A stretch of 64,000 nucleotides of DNA from Massilia eurypsychrophila. Its GTDB lineage: Bacteria > Pseudomonadota > Gammaproteobacteria > Burkholderiales > Burkholderiaceae_D. Shown piece after piece: positions 1 through 8,906 of this stretch. The notes beneath the pieces are model-generated. The model ran no database searches. It saw nothing but the letters and a program-made list of their open reading frames with translations, and was not told the DNA's origin. A program made the position numbers and the translations under genes. Position 1 is the stretch's first letter. Each line of letters opens with the position of its first letter. Location: positions 62,001-126,000 of the forward strand of contig NZ_PDOC01000005.1 of assembly GCF_002760655.1 (NCBI RefSeq), written 5' to 3'.

Positions 1-135
1 GGCGCGGCCAAGGACCTGGACCAGGCCTCGGCGATGACGCTCGATACGCGGGCGCTGGCCGGGAAAGTGGAGGAGGCCGTCGAGCGCGGGCTGGAACAGA
101 CGCTGGCCGAGCATTTCGGCGTAGGCGCGCGGTAA
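1..135 (+). CDS. 3' end of an unidentified gene (partial)
   Basis: An open frame enters from the left edge and ends at a TAA at 133-135, giving 44 residues. The tail is helical and charged (segments such as KVEEAVERGLEQ), with no motif I recognise. It runs towards the minus-strand gene that ends at 155, so the two are convergent. The function cannot be told from this fragment, and even its reality as a gene rests mainly on the open frame and its fit into the gap. Confidence 0.5.
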   Translation, partial: GAAKDLDQASAMTLDTRALAGKVEEAVERGLEQTLAEHFGVGAR

Positions 136-154
136 CGCAAGCGCATTTACGGCG

Positions 155-460
155 TTACCAGCTGAGTTTGCCGGTCAGCATCTGCCAGTACATGATCCAG
201 TCGGCGCGCAATGAAAACAGCGGCTGCGCGAACGACGCCGGCATGTTCTTCTCGAAGACGAAGTGGCCGATCCAGGCGCCACCGTAGCCGGCTATCAGCG
301 CGGCAAGAATCCACCACGGCCTGCCGGTCACCACCAGCATCGCCAGCGCAACGAGCGCCAGCGACGAGCCGATGAAGTGCGTGCGCCGGCACATGCGGTC
401 GGCATGCTGGGTCAGGTAGAACGGATAGAACTCGGCGAAACTGGCAATCTTGGCGACCAT
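155..460 (-). CDS. DUF962 / Mpo1-like small membrane protein
   Basis: This 101-residue protein matches the short form of the DUF962 (Mpo1-like) family. It shows the N-terminal FYPFYLTQHADRMCRRTHF block with conserved His and Arg, then two hydrophobic segments (about residues 31-45 and 50-66) around the GYGGAWIGHFVFEKN motif, with the invariant His in GHF. Yeast Mpo1 is a dioxygenase acting on 2-hydroxy fatty acids; whether the bacterial short forms do the same is unknown. The ATG has a good AGGAG ten bases upstream. It is the last gene of a same-strand run with the hydrolase, 15 bases downstream of its stop, so co-transcription is likely. Confidence 0.8.
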   Translation of the reverse strand: MVAKIASFAEFYPFYLTQHADRMCRRTHFIGSSLALVALAMLVVTGRPWWILAALIAGYGGAWIGHFVFEKNMPASFAQPLFSLRADWIMYWQMLTGKLSW

Positions 461-475
461 GCAATGCTCCTGGTT

Positions 476-1285
476 TTAAACGCTGGTGGCGGCGAACGCG
501 AACAAGGCGTCGAGCACCGCGCCGGGCTGCTCGCTCATCAACGAGTGGCCGGCGTCGACGTGAACGATTTTGCCATGCGCGACGCACGACGTCAGCATTT
601 TCGTCGAGCGCGCCGGCGTCATCATGTCCTTGCTGCCGACGATGAACAGCGTCGGGCACTGCAGCGCGCGCGCGGCCGCTTCGCCGTTGGCGTACGCATT
701 GCAGGCGGTGAAGTCGGTGTGGAACAGGTGCTGCGGGTTGATCGCCGACATGCGCTGCATCAGCCGGCGCGACACGCCCATCGTGCTCACGCCCGCCGAC
801 GGACAGGATGGATTTTGCGCCCGCATCGAATGCGAGAAGATATTGACCATGTCGATGGCGGCCGGTTCGTCGCTGCGCGAGGTCTCGAGCAGCGCGTCCG
901 ACACCTTCATCGGGTAGGTCGTGCCCAGCATGGCGACGCCGCTGACGCGCTGCGGCGCCAGGTACGACGCCTCCAGCGCCACCAGCGAGCCCATGCTGTG
1001 CCCGACCAGCATGGCGCGCTCGACGCCGGCCGCGTCCAGCACCGCCAGCAGCCAGCCGGCCATGTCTTCGACGCTGGCCTTGGCGGCGCCCTTGCTGCGG
1101 CCGTGCCCGGGCAGGTCCACCGCCAGCACGTTGTAGCCGTGATGGGCGAAGTAGCGGGTCTGCTGGCTCCATACCGAATGGTCGTTCTGGGCGCCGTGGA
1201 TGAACACCACGGTCGGTCGCTCGGCATCGAAGGGCCGCCCGCCGGTGTAGCAGTATGCCTGCGCGCTTTCTGCAAGGAGGATCAT
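476..1285 (-). CDS. alpha/beta hydrolase
   Basis: A 269-residue alpha/beta-hydrolase-fold protein. The strand before the oxyanion loop reads VVFIHGAQNDHSVW, the nucleophile elbow is GHSMGS (Ser97), a candidate acid lies in VGSKDMMT, and the catalytic His is in VDAGHSLM near the C-terminus. It has no signal peptide, so it is cytoplasmic. The start codon lies one base after the metY stop and has an AAGGAG site inside the end of metY, so it is translated from the metY transcript. The substrate is unknown. It is not a MetX-type homoserine acetyltransferase, which is longer. Confidence 0.85.
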   Translation of the reverse strand: MILLAESAQAYCYTGGRPFDAERPTVVFIHGAQNDHSVWSQQTRYFAHHGYNVLAVDLPGHGRSKGAAKASVEDMAGWLLAVLDAAGVERAMLVGHSMGSLVALEASYLAPQRVSGVAMLGTTYPMKVSDALLETSRSDEPAAIDMVNIFSHSMRAQNPSCPSAGVSTMGVSRRLMQRMSAINPQHLFHTDFTACNAYANGEAAARALQCPTLFIVGSKDMMTPARSTKMLTSCVAHGKIVHVDAGHSLMSEQPGAVLDALFAFAATSV

Positions 1286-1286
1286 G

Positions 1287-2597
1287 TCAGGCTCCTTTCT
1301 GCGACAGCTTCAGGCCGCGCGCGAGGTCTTCGATCAGGTCGTCCACATCTTCCAGGCCGACCGACAGGCGCATGGTGCCTTCCTTGATGCCGGAGGCGGC
1401 CAGCTGTTCGGCCGGCACGCGGAAGTGGGTGGTCGAGGCAGGGTGGATCACCAGCGACTTGGCGTCGCCGACGTTGGCCAGGTGCGAGAACACCTGCAGC
1501 GCGTCGACGAAGCGGCGGCCGGCGGCGCGGTCGCCCTTGAGGCTGAACGAGAACACCGCGCCGCAGCCTTTCGGCAGCAGCGTCTTGGCCAGTTCGTAGT
1601 CGGGGTGCGAATCGAGTTCCGGGTAGGAGATTGAATCGACCGCGGCGTGCGACTGCAGGAATGCGACCACCTTGCGGGTGTTGGCGACGTGGCGGTCCAT
1701 GCGCAGGCTGAGCGTCTCGATGCCCTGCAAAATGGCGAAGGCGTTGTGCGGGCTCATGACGGCGCCGAAGTCGCGCAGGCCTTCGCGGCGGGCGCGCAGG
1801 GCGAACGGCGCCACGGTCGACTCTTCGGCGAACACCATGCCGTGGAAGCCCTCGTAGGGTTCGCACAGTTCGCCGAAGTGGCCGTGTTCCTCGTAGGCGG
1901 CCTGCCAGTCGAAGGTGCCGCCGTCGACCAGCAGCCCACCGATGGCGGTGCCGTGCCCGCACAGGAACTTGGTGGCCGAGTGGAACACCAGGTCGGCGCC
2001 GTGATCGAAAGGACGCAGCAGATACGGCGTGGTGAAGGTCGAGTCGAGCATCAGCGGCAGCTTGTGCTCGTGGGCGATGGCGGCCACGCGCGGGATGTCG
2101 AGCACGTCGAGGCCCGGGTTGCCGAGCGTCTCGGCGAACAGTACCTTGGTGGTCGGGCGGATCGCCGCGCGCCAGGCGTCGCCGTCGCGCGGGTCGACAA
2201 AGGTGGTGTCGATGCCGAAGCGCTTGAGCGTGTAGGCCAGCATGTTGTGCGAGCCGCCGTACAGCGCGCGCGAGGCGACGATGTGCGAGCCGGCGCCGGC
2301 GATGGTGGCAAGGCCGAGGTGCATCGCGGCCTGGCCGCTGGCGGTGGCGATGCCGGCCACGCCGCCCTCCAGCGCGGCGATGCGCTCTTCCAGCACCGCA
2401 TTGGTCGGGTTCGAGATGCGCGAGTAGACGTGGCCGGCGCGCTCCATGTTAAACAGCGAGGCGGCGTGGTCGGAGTCCTTGAAGGCGAACGACGACGTGA
2501 AATACAGCGGCGTCGCGCGGGCGCCGGTAGTGGGGTCGGGCGTGCTGCCGGCGTGCAGCGACTGGGTGTCGAAACCGGGGTATTTCGGACCGCTCAT
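1287..2597 (-). CDS. metY: O-acetylhomoserine sulfhydrylase (aminocarboxypropyltransferase)
   Basis: A 436-residue Cys/Met-metabolism PLP enzyme that makes homocysteine from O-acetylhomoserine and sulfide. Visible family features are SRISNPTNAVLEERIAALEG near the N-terminus, the ETLGNPG block, the PLP-binding SATKFLCGHGT (Schiff-base Lys) and a C-terminal LSVGLEDVDDLIEDL. Length and the N-terminal FDTQSLHAG fit MetY better than MetB or MetZ, though an O-succinylhomoserine-type specificity cannot be excluded. I chose the ATG at 2597 (MSGPKY), because the longer frame to 2639 adds a non-conserved leader. The next gene, a hydrolase, starts one base after its stop. Confidence 0.9.
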   Translation of the reverse strand: MSGPKYPGFDTQSLHAGSTPDPTTGARATPLYFTSSFAFKDSDHAASLFNMERAGHVYSRISNPTNAVLEERIAALEGGVAGIATASGQAAMHLGLATIAGAGSHIVASRALYGGSHNMLAYTLKRFGIDTTFVDPRDGDAWRAAIRPTTKVLFAETLGNPGLDVLDIPRVAAIAHEHKLPLMLDSTFTTPYLLRPFDHGADLVFHSATKFLCGHGTAIGGLLVDGGTFDWQAAYEEHGHFGELCEPYEGFHGMVFAEESTVAPFALRARREGLRDFGAVMSPHNAFAILQGIETLSLRMDRHVANTRKVVAFLQSHAAVDSISYPELDSHPDYELAKTLLPKGCGAVFSFSLKGDRAAGRRFVDALQVFSHLANVGDAKSLVIHPASTTHFRVPAEQLAASGIKEGTMRLSVGLEDVDDLIEDLARGLKLSQKGA

Positions 2598-2646
2598 GAT
2601 GGGCTCATCGTGTGGAAAGGATGGGCCGAATCGTAGCACTGATTAT

Positions 2647-2700
2647 GCGGTTGCGAAACCGCCTCGCCTGGCGGACCGAAGCTTTCGGTGCTCAGGCGAG
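2647..2700. other. tandem stem-loops between the ZIP gene and metY
   Basis: Two strong inverted repeats sit side by side. GCGGTT-GCGA-AACCGC at 2647-2662 is a perfect 6-bp stem with a GNRA-type tetraloop. CTCGCCTG at 2663-2670 pairs with CAGGCGAG at 2693-2700 and encloses a second perfect stem, ACCGAA/TTCGGT, at 2675-2689. The outer arm overlaps the ZIP stop codon. There is no T-tract on the minus strand, so this is not a classical terminator. It may be an mRNA processing, stability or attenuation element within the operon. Confidence 0.5.
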
Positions 2701-3567
2701 CGCGGTGTCGAGGATCATCATGACGATAAAGCCGGTCACCAGCGAGCCGGAGGCAAATTCATTCAGGCCGTCCTTGTGCGATTCCGGGATGATGTGGTGG
2801 CAGATCACATACAGCATCGCCCCCCCGGCGCACGCCAGGCCCCACGGCAGCAAGCCGGCCGACACTTCGATCAGGGCGGCGCCCGCGACGGCGGCAATGG
2901 GCTCGATGATGCCCGATGCGACACCGAGCGCCACCGAGAACACTCGGCCATAACCGACCGCGCGCAGCGCCATGGCCACCACCAGTCCTTCCGGGATGTC
3001 CTGCAGGGCGATGCCGGTGGCCAGGCCGGCAGCCTTGGCCGGTTCGACGCCGGCGTAGGCGACGCCGATCGCCAGCCCTTCCGGCAGGTTGTGGATGGCG
3101 ATGGCGGCGACGAACAACCAGGCGCGCTTGATCGACTTGCCGTTGCTCGCTTCGTGCACCTGCAGTTCGGCGCCGGCGAGCCGGTCGAGTCCCATCACCA
3201 GGGCCATGCCGATCAGCAGGGCGGCGGCGGTGATGGCCGACGCCTCCCATGCGCCGGCCCCCGCAGCCCGGCTCGCCGCGAGCGAAGGGATGACGAGGGA
3301 GAACGACGTCGCCGCCAGCATGACGCCGGCGCCCAGACCGAGAAACGCATTGCACAGCCTGTCCGATAGTTTTTGCGCGAACAGGACGGGCATCGCGCCG
3401 AGCGCCGTGGCGAGGGCCGCGATGGCGCCCCCTTGCAGCGCGCCGAGCAGGCTGGGCGGCAAGCGCATCAACGGCTTCGCAATCTCGTCCATGAGGACCA
3501 GCAGGCCGGCGACGGCGATGGCGCCGCCGACCAGCAGACGCGGGACCTGACTCAGGCGCACGTTCAT
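2692..3567 (-). CDS. ZIP-family metal transporter (GufA/ZupT-like)
   Basis: A 291-residue inner-membrane protein with about eight hydrophobic segments. It carries both ZIP metal-site signatures: AIHNLPEGLAIG in TM4 and ALQDIPEGLVV in TM5. ZIP proteins move divalent metals (Zn, Fe, Mn) into the cytoplasm. I chose the ATG at 3567 (MNVRLSQ); the open frame continues upstream but is an Arg/Pro-rich out-of-frame shadow of the catalase gene. It starts 10 bases after the Mn-catalase stop on the same strand, so the two are probably co-transcribed. That suggests Mn supply to the catalase, but this is an inference. Confidence 0.87.
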   Translation of the reverse strand: MNVRLSQVPRLLVGGAIAVAGLLVLMDEIAKPLMRLPPSLLGALQGGAIAALATALGAMPVLFAQKLSDRLCNAFLGLGAGVMLAATSFSLVIPSLAASRAAGAGAWEASAITAAALLIGMALVMGLDRLAGAELQVHEASNGKSIKRAWLFVAAIAIHNLPEGLAIGVAYAGVEPAKAAGLATGIALQDIPEGLVVAMALRAVGYGRVFSVALGVASGIIEPIAAVAGAALIEVSAGLLPWGLACAGGAMLYVICHHIIPESHKDGLNEFASGSLVTGFIVMMILDTALA

Positions 3568-3577
3568 GGGCGCTCGG

Positions 3578-4477
3578 TCAGTGAGGCTTGGAACCGGCCT
3601 GCGGGCTCGCACCCATGCCCAGTTCGGCGCCCGTCGTCGGGTCCTTGCTGGGATCGGACGCCGTGCGCGCAGCCATCTGGGCCAGCGTGGTGTCCTCGTC
3701 CGGCGTGACGTTGACCGAGGCATGGCCATCGCCGCCGCCGACAGCGACCTGTTGCTCGCGATCGCTGACGACGTTCCAGTCCGGGCCGCTGTTCCAGGGA
3801 CCGTTGACCTCCGGTCCGCCCTGCGACATGTCGTAATAGACGCTACTAAATTCAGGCCGGCCCGGAAGCTTGCCAGGAGGGAAGTTCGGCGTGATCGAAT
3901 ACAGCGCTTTTTCGAACGACTTCTGATGGGCCACTTCCCGCGTCATCAGAAAACCGAGGGCTTCCTTGACGCCGGGATCGGTGGTCAGGTTGATCAGCCG
4001 TTCATAGATGATCTTTGCGCGCGCTTCAGCGGCGATGTTCGAGCGCAGGTCGGCCGTCGGCTCGCCGATGGTGTCGATGTAGGCCGCGCTCCATGGTACG
4101 CCGCCCGAGTTGGTCAGCGGCGGGCCGCCGCCATACAGCACCTGGGTCAGGTGGCTGTCGTTGCCGGCCCCGGTAATGGAGCGATAGATTTCACCTTCCT
4201 CTTCGACCCCTTCGGCAAGCCGGCCCTTGGCGCCCTTGTTGAGCATGACGACGATGTTGCCGATGACTTCAAGGTGACTCAGTTCTTCTGTCGCGATGTC
4301 GAACAGCATGTCCTTGCGGCCGGGATCGTCCTCGCCGATTGCCTGGGTAAAGTAGCGGCATGCGGCGGCAAGTTCTCCCTGGGGGCCGCCGAATTGTTCG
4401 AGCATCAGATTGGCCAGGCCAGGATTGGACTCGCTGACCCGCACTGTGTATTGCAGACGTTTGTTGTGAGCGAACAT
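3578..4477 (-). CDS. manganese (non-haem) catalase
   Basis: A 299-residue dimanganese catalase that disproportionates hydrogen peroxide without haem. The two helix pairs supplying the metal ligands are visible: a Glu in MLEQFGGPQGELAAA, EELSHLEVIGN, AAEARAKIIYERL and TREVAHQKSFEKAL (E-x2-H). The C-terminal extension has the family block WNSGPDWNVV and ends in a low-complexity tail. The ATG at 4477 is preceded by GGGGAAGG, which decides it over an in-frame start at 4519. It heads the minus-strand run with the ZIP gene directly behind. The same fold is common in spore-coat and stress proteins, but the intact ligand set argues for an active enzyme. Confidence 0.93.
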   Translation of the reverse strand: MFAHNKRLQYTVRVSESNPGLANLMLEQFGGPQGELAAACRYFTQAIGEDDPGRKDMLFDIATEELSHLEVIGNIVVMLNKGAKGRLAEGVEEEGEIYRSITGAGNDSHLTQVLYGGGPPLTNSGGVPWSAAYIDTIGEPTADLRSNIAAEARAKIIYERLINLTTDPGVKEALGFLMTREVAHQKSFEKALYSITPNFPPGKLPGRPEFSSVYYDMSQGGPEVNGPWNSGPDWNVVSDREQQVAVGGGDGHASVNVTPDEDTTLAQMAARTASDPSKDPTTGAELGMGASPQAGSKPH

Positions 4478-4791
4478 AACCTTCCCCCATTGACTTCCGC
4501 CATCCGGCGGTGGATGCATGGCGACATGCCAGCATCAGTCAATGGTGCGCCACATGCCCGGCCGTTTCGTCGGTAACTTGCTGATTTGATTGTAGGAGGG
4601 GCGCGCACGAAGCTGCCGGAACGGGTGCCGAGGTGTCCGAACAGAAATAACCCACCGTGACGGCATGCGCGCGCCGAGCGGCTTTGATTACCCGCAACGC
4701 TGGATTTTTTGCTACGCTTAGGCTACATTCGGTACGAGCCTTTTACACAACGCAATCGGCCTTACCAAAATCCGCAGACAAAGGTGCCATC
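4478..4791. promoter_or_regulatory. divergent intergenic region, catalase / CBS protein
   Basis: These 314 bases separate two divergent genes and should contain both promoters. I see no gene. The part near the CBS gene is AT-rich (around 4700-4770) and has TTTTTTGCTACG and GGCTACATT words, but no pair of hexamers with correct spacing that I would call a promoter. No OxyR or MntR/Fur-type palindrome stood out by eye. Confidence 0.4.
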
Positions 4792-5244
4792 ATGAAAGTC
4801 TCTGAAATTCTCCAAGTGAAGGGCAACATCCTTTACACCGCAACTCCCGAGATGGCGCTGGTCGACGCGGTCAACACGATGGCCGAGAAGGATATCGGCT
4901 CGCTGGTGGTGATGGAGTTTGGCGACCTGGTCGGCATGCTGACGTTCCGCGAGGTGATCAAGGTGCTGCACAAGAACGGCGGCTCGGTCGGCGCCGGCAC
5001 CGTGCGCAAGCACATGGACGACCATCCGATCACGGTCACGCCCGACACCGAAGTCAACGAAGTGCGCCGCATGATGCTCGAGAAGCACGCGCGCTACCTG
5101 CCGGTGATGAACGCCAAGACGCTGCTGGGGGTCATTTCGTTTTACGACGTCGCGCGCGCCGTGCTCGAAGCGCAAAGCTTCGAGAACCGCATGCTGAAGG
5201 CCTACATCCGCGACTGGCCGGCCGAGGTCGAGCAGGAAGACTAG
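4792..5244 (+). CDS. tandem CBS-domain protein
   Basis: A 150-residue protein made of two CBS domains and little else. The first spans about residues 8-65 (ATPEMALVDAVNTM...DIGSLVVME...LVGMLTFREV) and the second about 75-132 (HPITVTPDTEVNEVRRMM...RYLPVMN...LLGVISFYDV). Such stand-alone pairs bind adenine nucleotides and regulate partner proteins. The start MKVSEIL at 4792 is chosen because the family begins there and the upstream in-frame stretch is untypical. It lies alone between a divergent catalase and a convergent signalling gene, so its partner is unknown. Confidence 0.88.
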   Translation: MKVSEILQVKGNILYTATPEMALVDAVNTMAEKDIGSLVVMEFGDLVGMLTFREVIKVLHKNGGSVGAGTVRKHMDDHPITVTPDTEVNEVRRMMLEKHARYLPVMNAKTLLGVISFYDVARAVLEAQSFENRMLKAYIRDWPAEVEQED

Positions 5245-5280
5245 CGTCCGACCCAGGGTCATGGCCGCAACGGAACAACC

Positions 5281-5296
5281 GGGGTCAGACTCCGAC
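5281..5296. repeat. single half of a GGGGTCAGAC repeat
   Basis: GGGGTCAGACTCCGAC matches the first ten bases of the palindromic repeat arms found at 30.6-30.8 kb (GGGGTCAGACCCGTTT). Only one arm is present. The TCA inside it is the stop codon of the minus-strand response-regulator gene, so the repeat fragment supplies that gene's last codons. Confidence 0.45.
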
Positions 5297-7540
5297 CGCG
5301 TTCTCGCTTAGCCATTGGTACAGGCCTTCGGGCGGCATCGGCCGGGCGAACAGGAAGCCCTGCGCCATCGGGCAGCCGAGCGCCTGCAGGATCTGCGCCT
5401 GGCGCTCGTCCTCCACGCCTTCGGCCACCACCGACAAGCCGAGGTTGCGGCCGAGCTGGATCACCATCTCGGCGATGCTGCTGCCGCGCGCCGAACCGGT
5501 GATCTCGGTGACGAACGCGCGGTCGATCTTGAGGCGGTCGATCTGCAGCCGCTGCAGGTACGACAGCGACGAAAAGCCGGTGCCGAAGTCGTCGATCGCG
5601 ATCGACACGCCGGTGCGCTTGACGTCGGCCAGCATCTGGATCAGCAGGTCCGGCTCTTCCATCGCCATCGATTCGGTGATCTCGAGCTCGATGTATGCGG
5701 GCGGCGCGCCGCTGTCGTCGAGCGCCGTGCGCAGCATCTCGAGAAACACCGGATGGCGGAACTGCACCTGCGAGACGTTGACCGACATCGTGAAGTCGCG
5801 GTGGCCGGCCGCGCGCAGGCGCACCAGCTCGGCGCAGGCGGCGCGCAGCACGTACTCGCCGATCTCGATGATCAGGCCCGAATATTCGGCAATCGGAATG
5901 AAGCGCGCCGGCGAGACGAATTCGCCATCGGCAGGGCGCCAGCGCAGCAGCGCTTCGGCGCCGACCGGACGGCGCGTGGTCAGGTCGATCTGCGGCTGGT
6001 ACACCACCGACAGCTCGCCCTTGGCAAAGCCGGTGCGCAGCGCGTGCATCATGCGCACCCGCTCGCGGATCTCGACGCCCATGCAGCGCGTGAAGTAAAA
6101 GTGGCCGGTGCGCTGCTGCATCTTGGCGCGCTTGAGGGCGATGTCGGCGTCCTTCAGCGCATCGGCGCCACTGCCGTCGTGTTCCGACAGGCGCACCAGG
6201 CCGAGCGTGGCCGACAGCTGCACGTCCTGGCCGTCGATCGAGAACGGCGTCTGGAACAGGCCAAGGATATTTTCCGGATTGACCGAGGCCGAGTCGCCCA
6301 GCACGCTGAAGATGTCGCCGCCGATGCGCGCGATGGTCAGGTGGCGGCCGAGGCGCGCCTGCAGGCGCGTTGCCACCGCCACCAGCAGCAGGTCGCCGAA
6401 CTGGTGGCCGAGGGCGTCGTTGGTTTCGGCGAAATGGTCAAGGTCGACCAGCGACAGCGTGGCGTTGTCGCGCAGCGGACCGACCAGCGTGGCGTCGAGG
6501 ATTTCGACCAGGCGGGTGCGGTTGGGCAGCTTCGAGAGCTGGTCGTAGAACGCGGCGTTGTGCAGGTGCGAGACCAGTTCGACGTTTTCCAGGCCGACCG
6601 AGACGTTGCTGCAGAAGACTTCGAGCAGGCGCTTTTCGATGTCGCCAAGCGGGCGCGCCAGCCGTACGTAGGCGGCGAAGTCGCGGCTCGATTTGCCGCT
6701 GAAGTAAAGCGTGGCGTGATCCATCTCGAACGTGCTGGCGCGCCGCGCCAGCGTGCGGCCGATGGCGTCGGCGACGGGGGCGTCGTCGTGCGCATCGAGC
6801 ACGCCGCCACTGAGGCGGCGAAAGGTGCCGGCACAGGCCATCACCTGCAGGCGCTCTGCGCGCACGGCGCCTGGCTCGTGCACGCACAGCACGCCGTCCG
6901 CTTCGGCGCCGAGGATATCGGCGATCTGCGTCAAGACGCCGGAGGCGAAGTTTTTCACGCCGTGCAGCGACATCAGCTCGGTGCTGGCGCGGACGATCTG
7001 GTCGAGGCCGCGCCGGCTGCTGTTGATCGCGCGGATCTGCTCATACGAGCGGATCGCCGCCGTCACCGTCGTGTACAGCTTGATGCGGGTCAGTTCGGAC
7101 TTGGTCTTGTAGTCGTTGATGTCGAAATCGCGGATGGCATCGATTTCGGGGGCGTAGCCGGGCTGACCGGTGCGCAGGATGATGCGCACGTCGGCCAGCT
7201 TGAGCGTTTCGCGGATGTAGCGCACCAGGTGCAGGCCGGCGTCGTCCTGTTCCATGACGACGTCGAGCAGGATGACGGCGATGTCGTCTTCAACGGCGAG
7301 CAGTTCGCGCGCCTCGGCGGCCGAATAAGCGTGCAAAAATTGCAGCGGGCGATGCTGCATGTCGAGGTTGCCGAGGGCGAACGTGGTGGTGGAGTGGACG
7401 TCTTCGTCGTCGTCGACGATCAACACCCGCCACACCGCCTCGGAAGTGCTGCCGGCAACGGGCAGCGCGTGCTCTTCCAGGAATATCAGGTCGTCTTTAT
7501 CGTCCTGGACATCCTCCAAAGGCTCTGTCGCGGGATGCAT
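5285..7540 (-). CDS. response regulator: REC-DUF3369-degenerate GGDEF-EAL
   Basis: This 751-residue protein has a receiver domain at about residues 37-165 (IVDDDED, phospho-acceptor Asp93 in ILLDVVME), a DUF3369/GAF-like sensor at about 170-325, a GGDEF domain at about 330-485 and an EAL domain at about 500-745. The cyclase signature reads GGDIF (407-411) instead of GGDEF and lacks an RxxD inhibitory site, so diguanylate cyclase activity is doubtful. The EAL signature (EAL at 529-531), ELEITES and IDDFGTGFSSLSYL are intact, so it is probably a phosphorelay-controlled c-di-GMP phosphodiesterase. GGAGAAG precedes the ATG. No kinase is adjacent. It is divergent from aroC. Confidence 0.92.
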   Translation of the reverse strand: MHPATEPLEDVQDDKDDLIFLEEHALPVAGSTSEAVWRVLIVDDDEDVHSTTTFALGNLDMQHRPLQFLHAYSAAEARELLAVEDDIAVILLDVVMEQDDAGLHLVRYIRETLKLADVRIILRTGQPGYAPEIDAIRDFDINDYKTKSELTRIKLYTTVTAAIRSYEQIRAINSSRRGLDQIVRASTELMSLHGVKNFASGVLTQIADILGAEADGVLCVHEPGAVRAERLQVMACAGTFRRLSGGVLDAHDDAPVADAIGRTLARRASTFEMDHATLYFSGKSSRDFAAYVRLARPLGDIEKRLLEVFCSNVSVGLENVELVSHLHNAAFYDQLSKLPNRTRLVEILDATLVGPLRDNATLSLVDLDHFAETNDALGHQFGDLLLVAVATRLQARLGRHLTIARIGGDIFSVLGDSASVNPENILGLFQTPFSIDGQDVQLSATLGLVRLSEHDGSGADALKDADIALKRAKMQQRTGHFYFTRCMGVEIRERVRMMHALRTGFAKGELSVVYQPQIDLTTRRPVGAEALLRWRPADGEFVSPARFIPIAEYSGLIIEIGEYVLRAACAELVRLRAAGHRDFTMSVNVSQVQFRHPVFLEMLRTALDDSGAPPAYIELEITESMAMEEPDLLIQMLADVKRTGVSIAIDDFGTGFSSLSYLQRLQIDRLKIDRAFVTEITGSARGSSIAEMVIQLGRNLGLSVVAEGVEDERQAQILQALGCPMAQGFLFARPMPPEGLYQWLSENAVGV

Positions 7541-7774
7541 GTAGGGGCTTCTCCTGGCTTGACTCAGTATGTTGTGTTCTTAAGTATATAGCGGTTTGCC
7601 GGGCGGAAGCATATTTGAATGTTGCTATATAAAAATATTTTTGACTCATAGTAACTTTTCCGCGACGCGAGCGACCGGCTGGCCATGCTATTTTACCAGC
7701 CGACTCAGGGGCGCCCCGATGCTTGCGTGCGCAGGCTGGTAGAATTGGTGTTTCCGCCACTCGCACCTATCCCC

Positions 7775-8881
7775 ATGTCCGGCAATACTTTTGGCAAGCT
7801 GTTTACAGTCACCACCTTTGGCGAATCGCACGGTCCGGCGATCGGCTGCGTCATCGACGGCTGCCCGCCTGGCATGGCATTGTCGGAAGCGGACATCCAG
7901 CCCGAACTCGACCGGCGCAAGCCGGGCACCTCGCGCCACGTCACCCAGCGCCAGGAACCGGACACGGTGCAGATCCTGTCCGGCGTCTACCAGGGCGTCA
8001 CCACCGGCACCCCGATCGCGCTGCTGATCCCGAACGAGGACCAGCGCAGCAAGGATTACGGCAATATCGCCGAGAGCTTCCGGCCCGGCCACGCCGACTA
8101 CACCTACTGGCATAAGTACGGCGTGCGCGATCCGCGCGGCGGCGGCCGCTCGTCGGCCAGGCTGACGGCACCGGTGGTGGGCGCCGCGGCAATCGCGAAA
8201 AAATGGCTGCAGCAGCAGTACGGTACCGTCTTCACGGGCTGCATGAGCCAGCTGGGCGACATCGAGGTGCCGTTCCAGGGCTGGGAACACGTGCGCAACA
8301 ATCCGTTCTTCGCCGCCAGCGGCGACGCTGCACTGATCGCGCGGATGGAAGCGGCAATGGACGAGCTGCGCCGCGCCGGCGACTCGATCGGCGCGCGCAT
8401 CGACGTCGTCGCGCGCAACGTGCCGGTCGGCCTGGGCCAGCCGATCTACGACAAGCTCGACGCCGACATCGCCTACGCCATGATGGGCATTAACGCCGTC
8501 AAGGGCATCGAGATCGGCGCCGGCTTTGGCGCGGTGACGCAAAAAGGGTCGGAGCATGGCGACGAACTGATGCCGCAGGGCTTTGTCGGCAACAACTCCG
8601 GCGGCATGCTGGGCGGGATTTCGACCGGCCAGGACATCACGGTGTCGATCGCGATCAAGCCGACGTCGTCGATCCGCACGCCGCGCCGTTCAATCGACAA
8701 GGAAGGCAATCCGGTGATGGTGGAGACGTTCGGCCGCCACGATCCGTGCGTCGGCATTCGCGCCACGCCGATCGCCGAAGCAATGCTGGCACTGGTGCTG
8801 ATGGATCATGCGCTGATGCGACGCGCGCAGTGCGGCGATGTGCAGGTGGCGACGCCGGATATCGCCAGAGGCTTATCTTAA
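7775..8881 (+). CDS. aroC: chorismate synthase
   Basis: A 368-residue chorismate synthase, last step of the shikimate pathway (EPSP to chorismate, reduced FMN needed). Signatures are [18 protein letters not shown] at the N-terminus, [30 protein letters not shown] and [18 protein letters not shown]. The start MSGNTFGK at 7775 matches the family; a longer frame from 7685 has no conserved sequence. It is a single gene, divergent from the response regulator and convergent with the HDOD gene, whose stop lies 25 bases beyond its end. Confidence 0.97.
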   Translation: MSGNTFGKLFTVTTFGESHGPAIGCVIDGCPPGMALSEADIQPELDRRKPGTSRHVTQRQEPDTVQILSGVYQGVTTGTPIALLIPNEDQRSKDYGNIAESFRPGHADYTYWHKYGVRDPRGGGRSSARLTAPVVGAAAIAKKWLQQQYGTVFTGCMSQLGDIEVPFQGWEHVRNNPFFAASGDAALIARMEAAMDELRRAGDSIGARIDVVARNVPVGLGQPIYDKLDADIAYAMMGINAVKGIEIGAGFGAVTQKGSEHGDELMPQGFVGNNSGGMLGGISTGQDITVSIAIKPTSSIRTPRRSIDKEGNPVMVETFGRHDPCVGIRATPIAEAMLALVLMDHALMRRAQCGDVQVATPDIARGLS

Positions 8882-8906
8882 CGGCGTCTCGGTCGAAACC
8901 GGGACG

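Noticed and set aside
5315-7591. Long antisense frame over the response regulator
   Set aside because: It mirrors the coding frame in high-GC DNA, is rich in Arg/His/Gln/Ala and has no domain. Similar mirrors over 8838-10505, 12256-13932, 33023-35188 and 56750-59320 were dismissed for the same reason.
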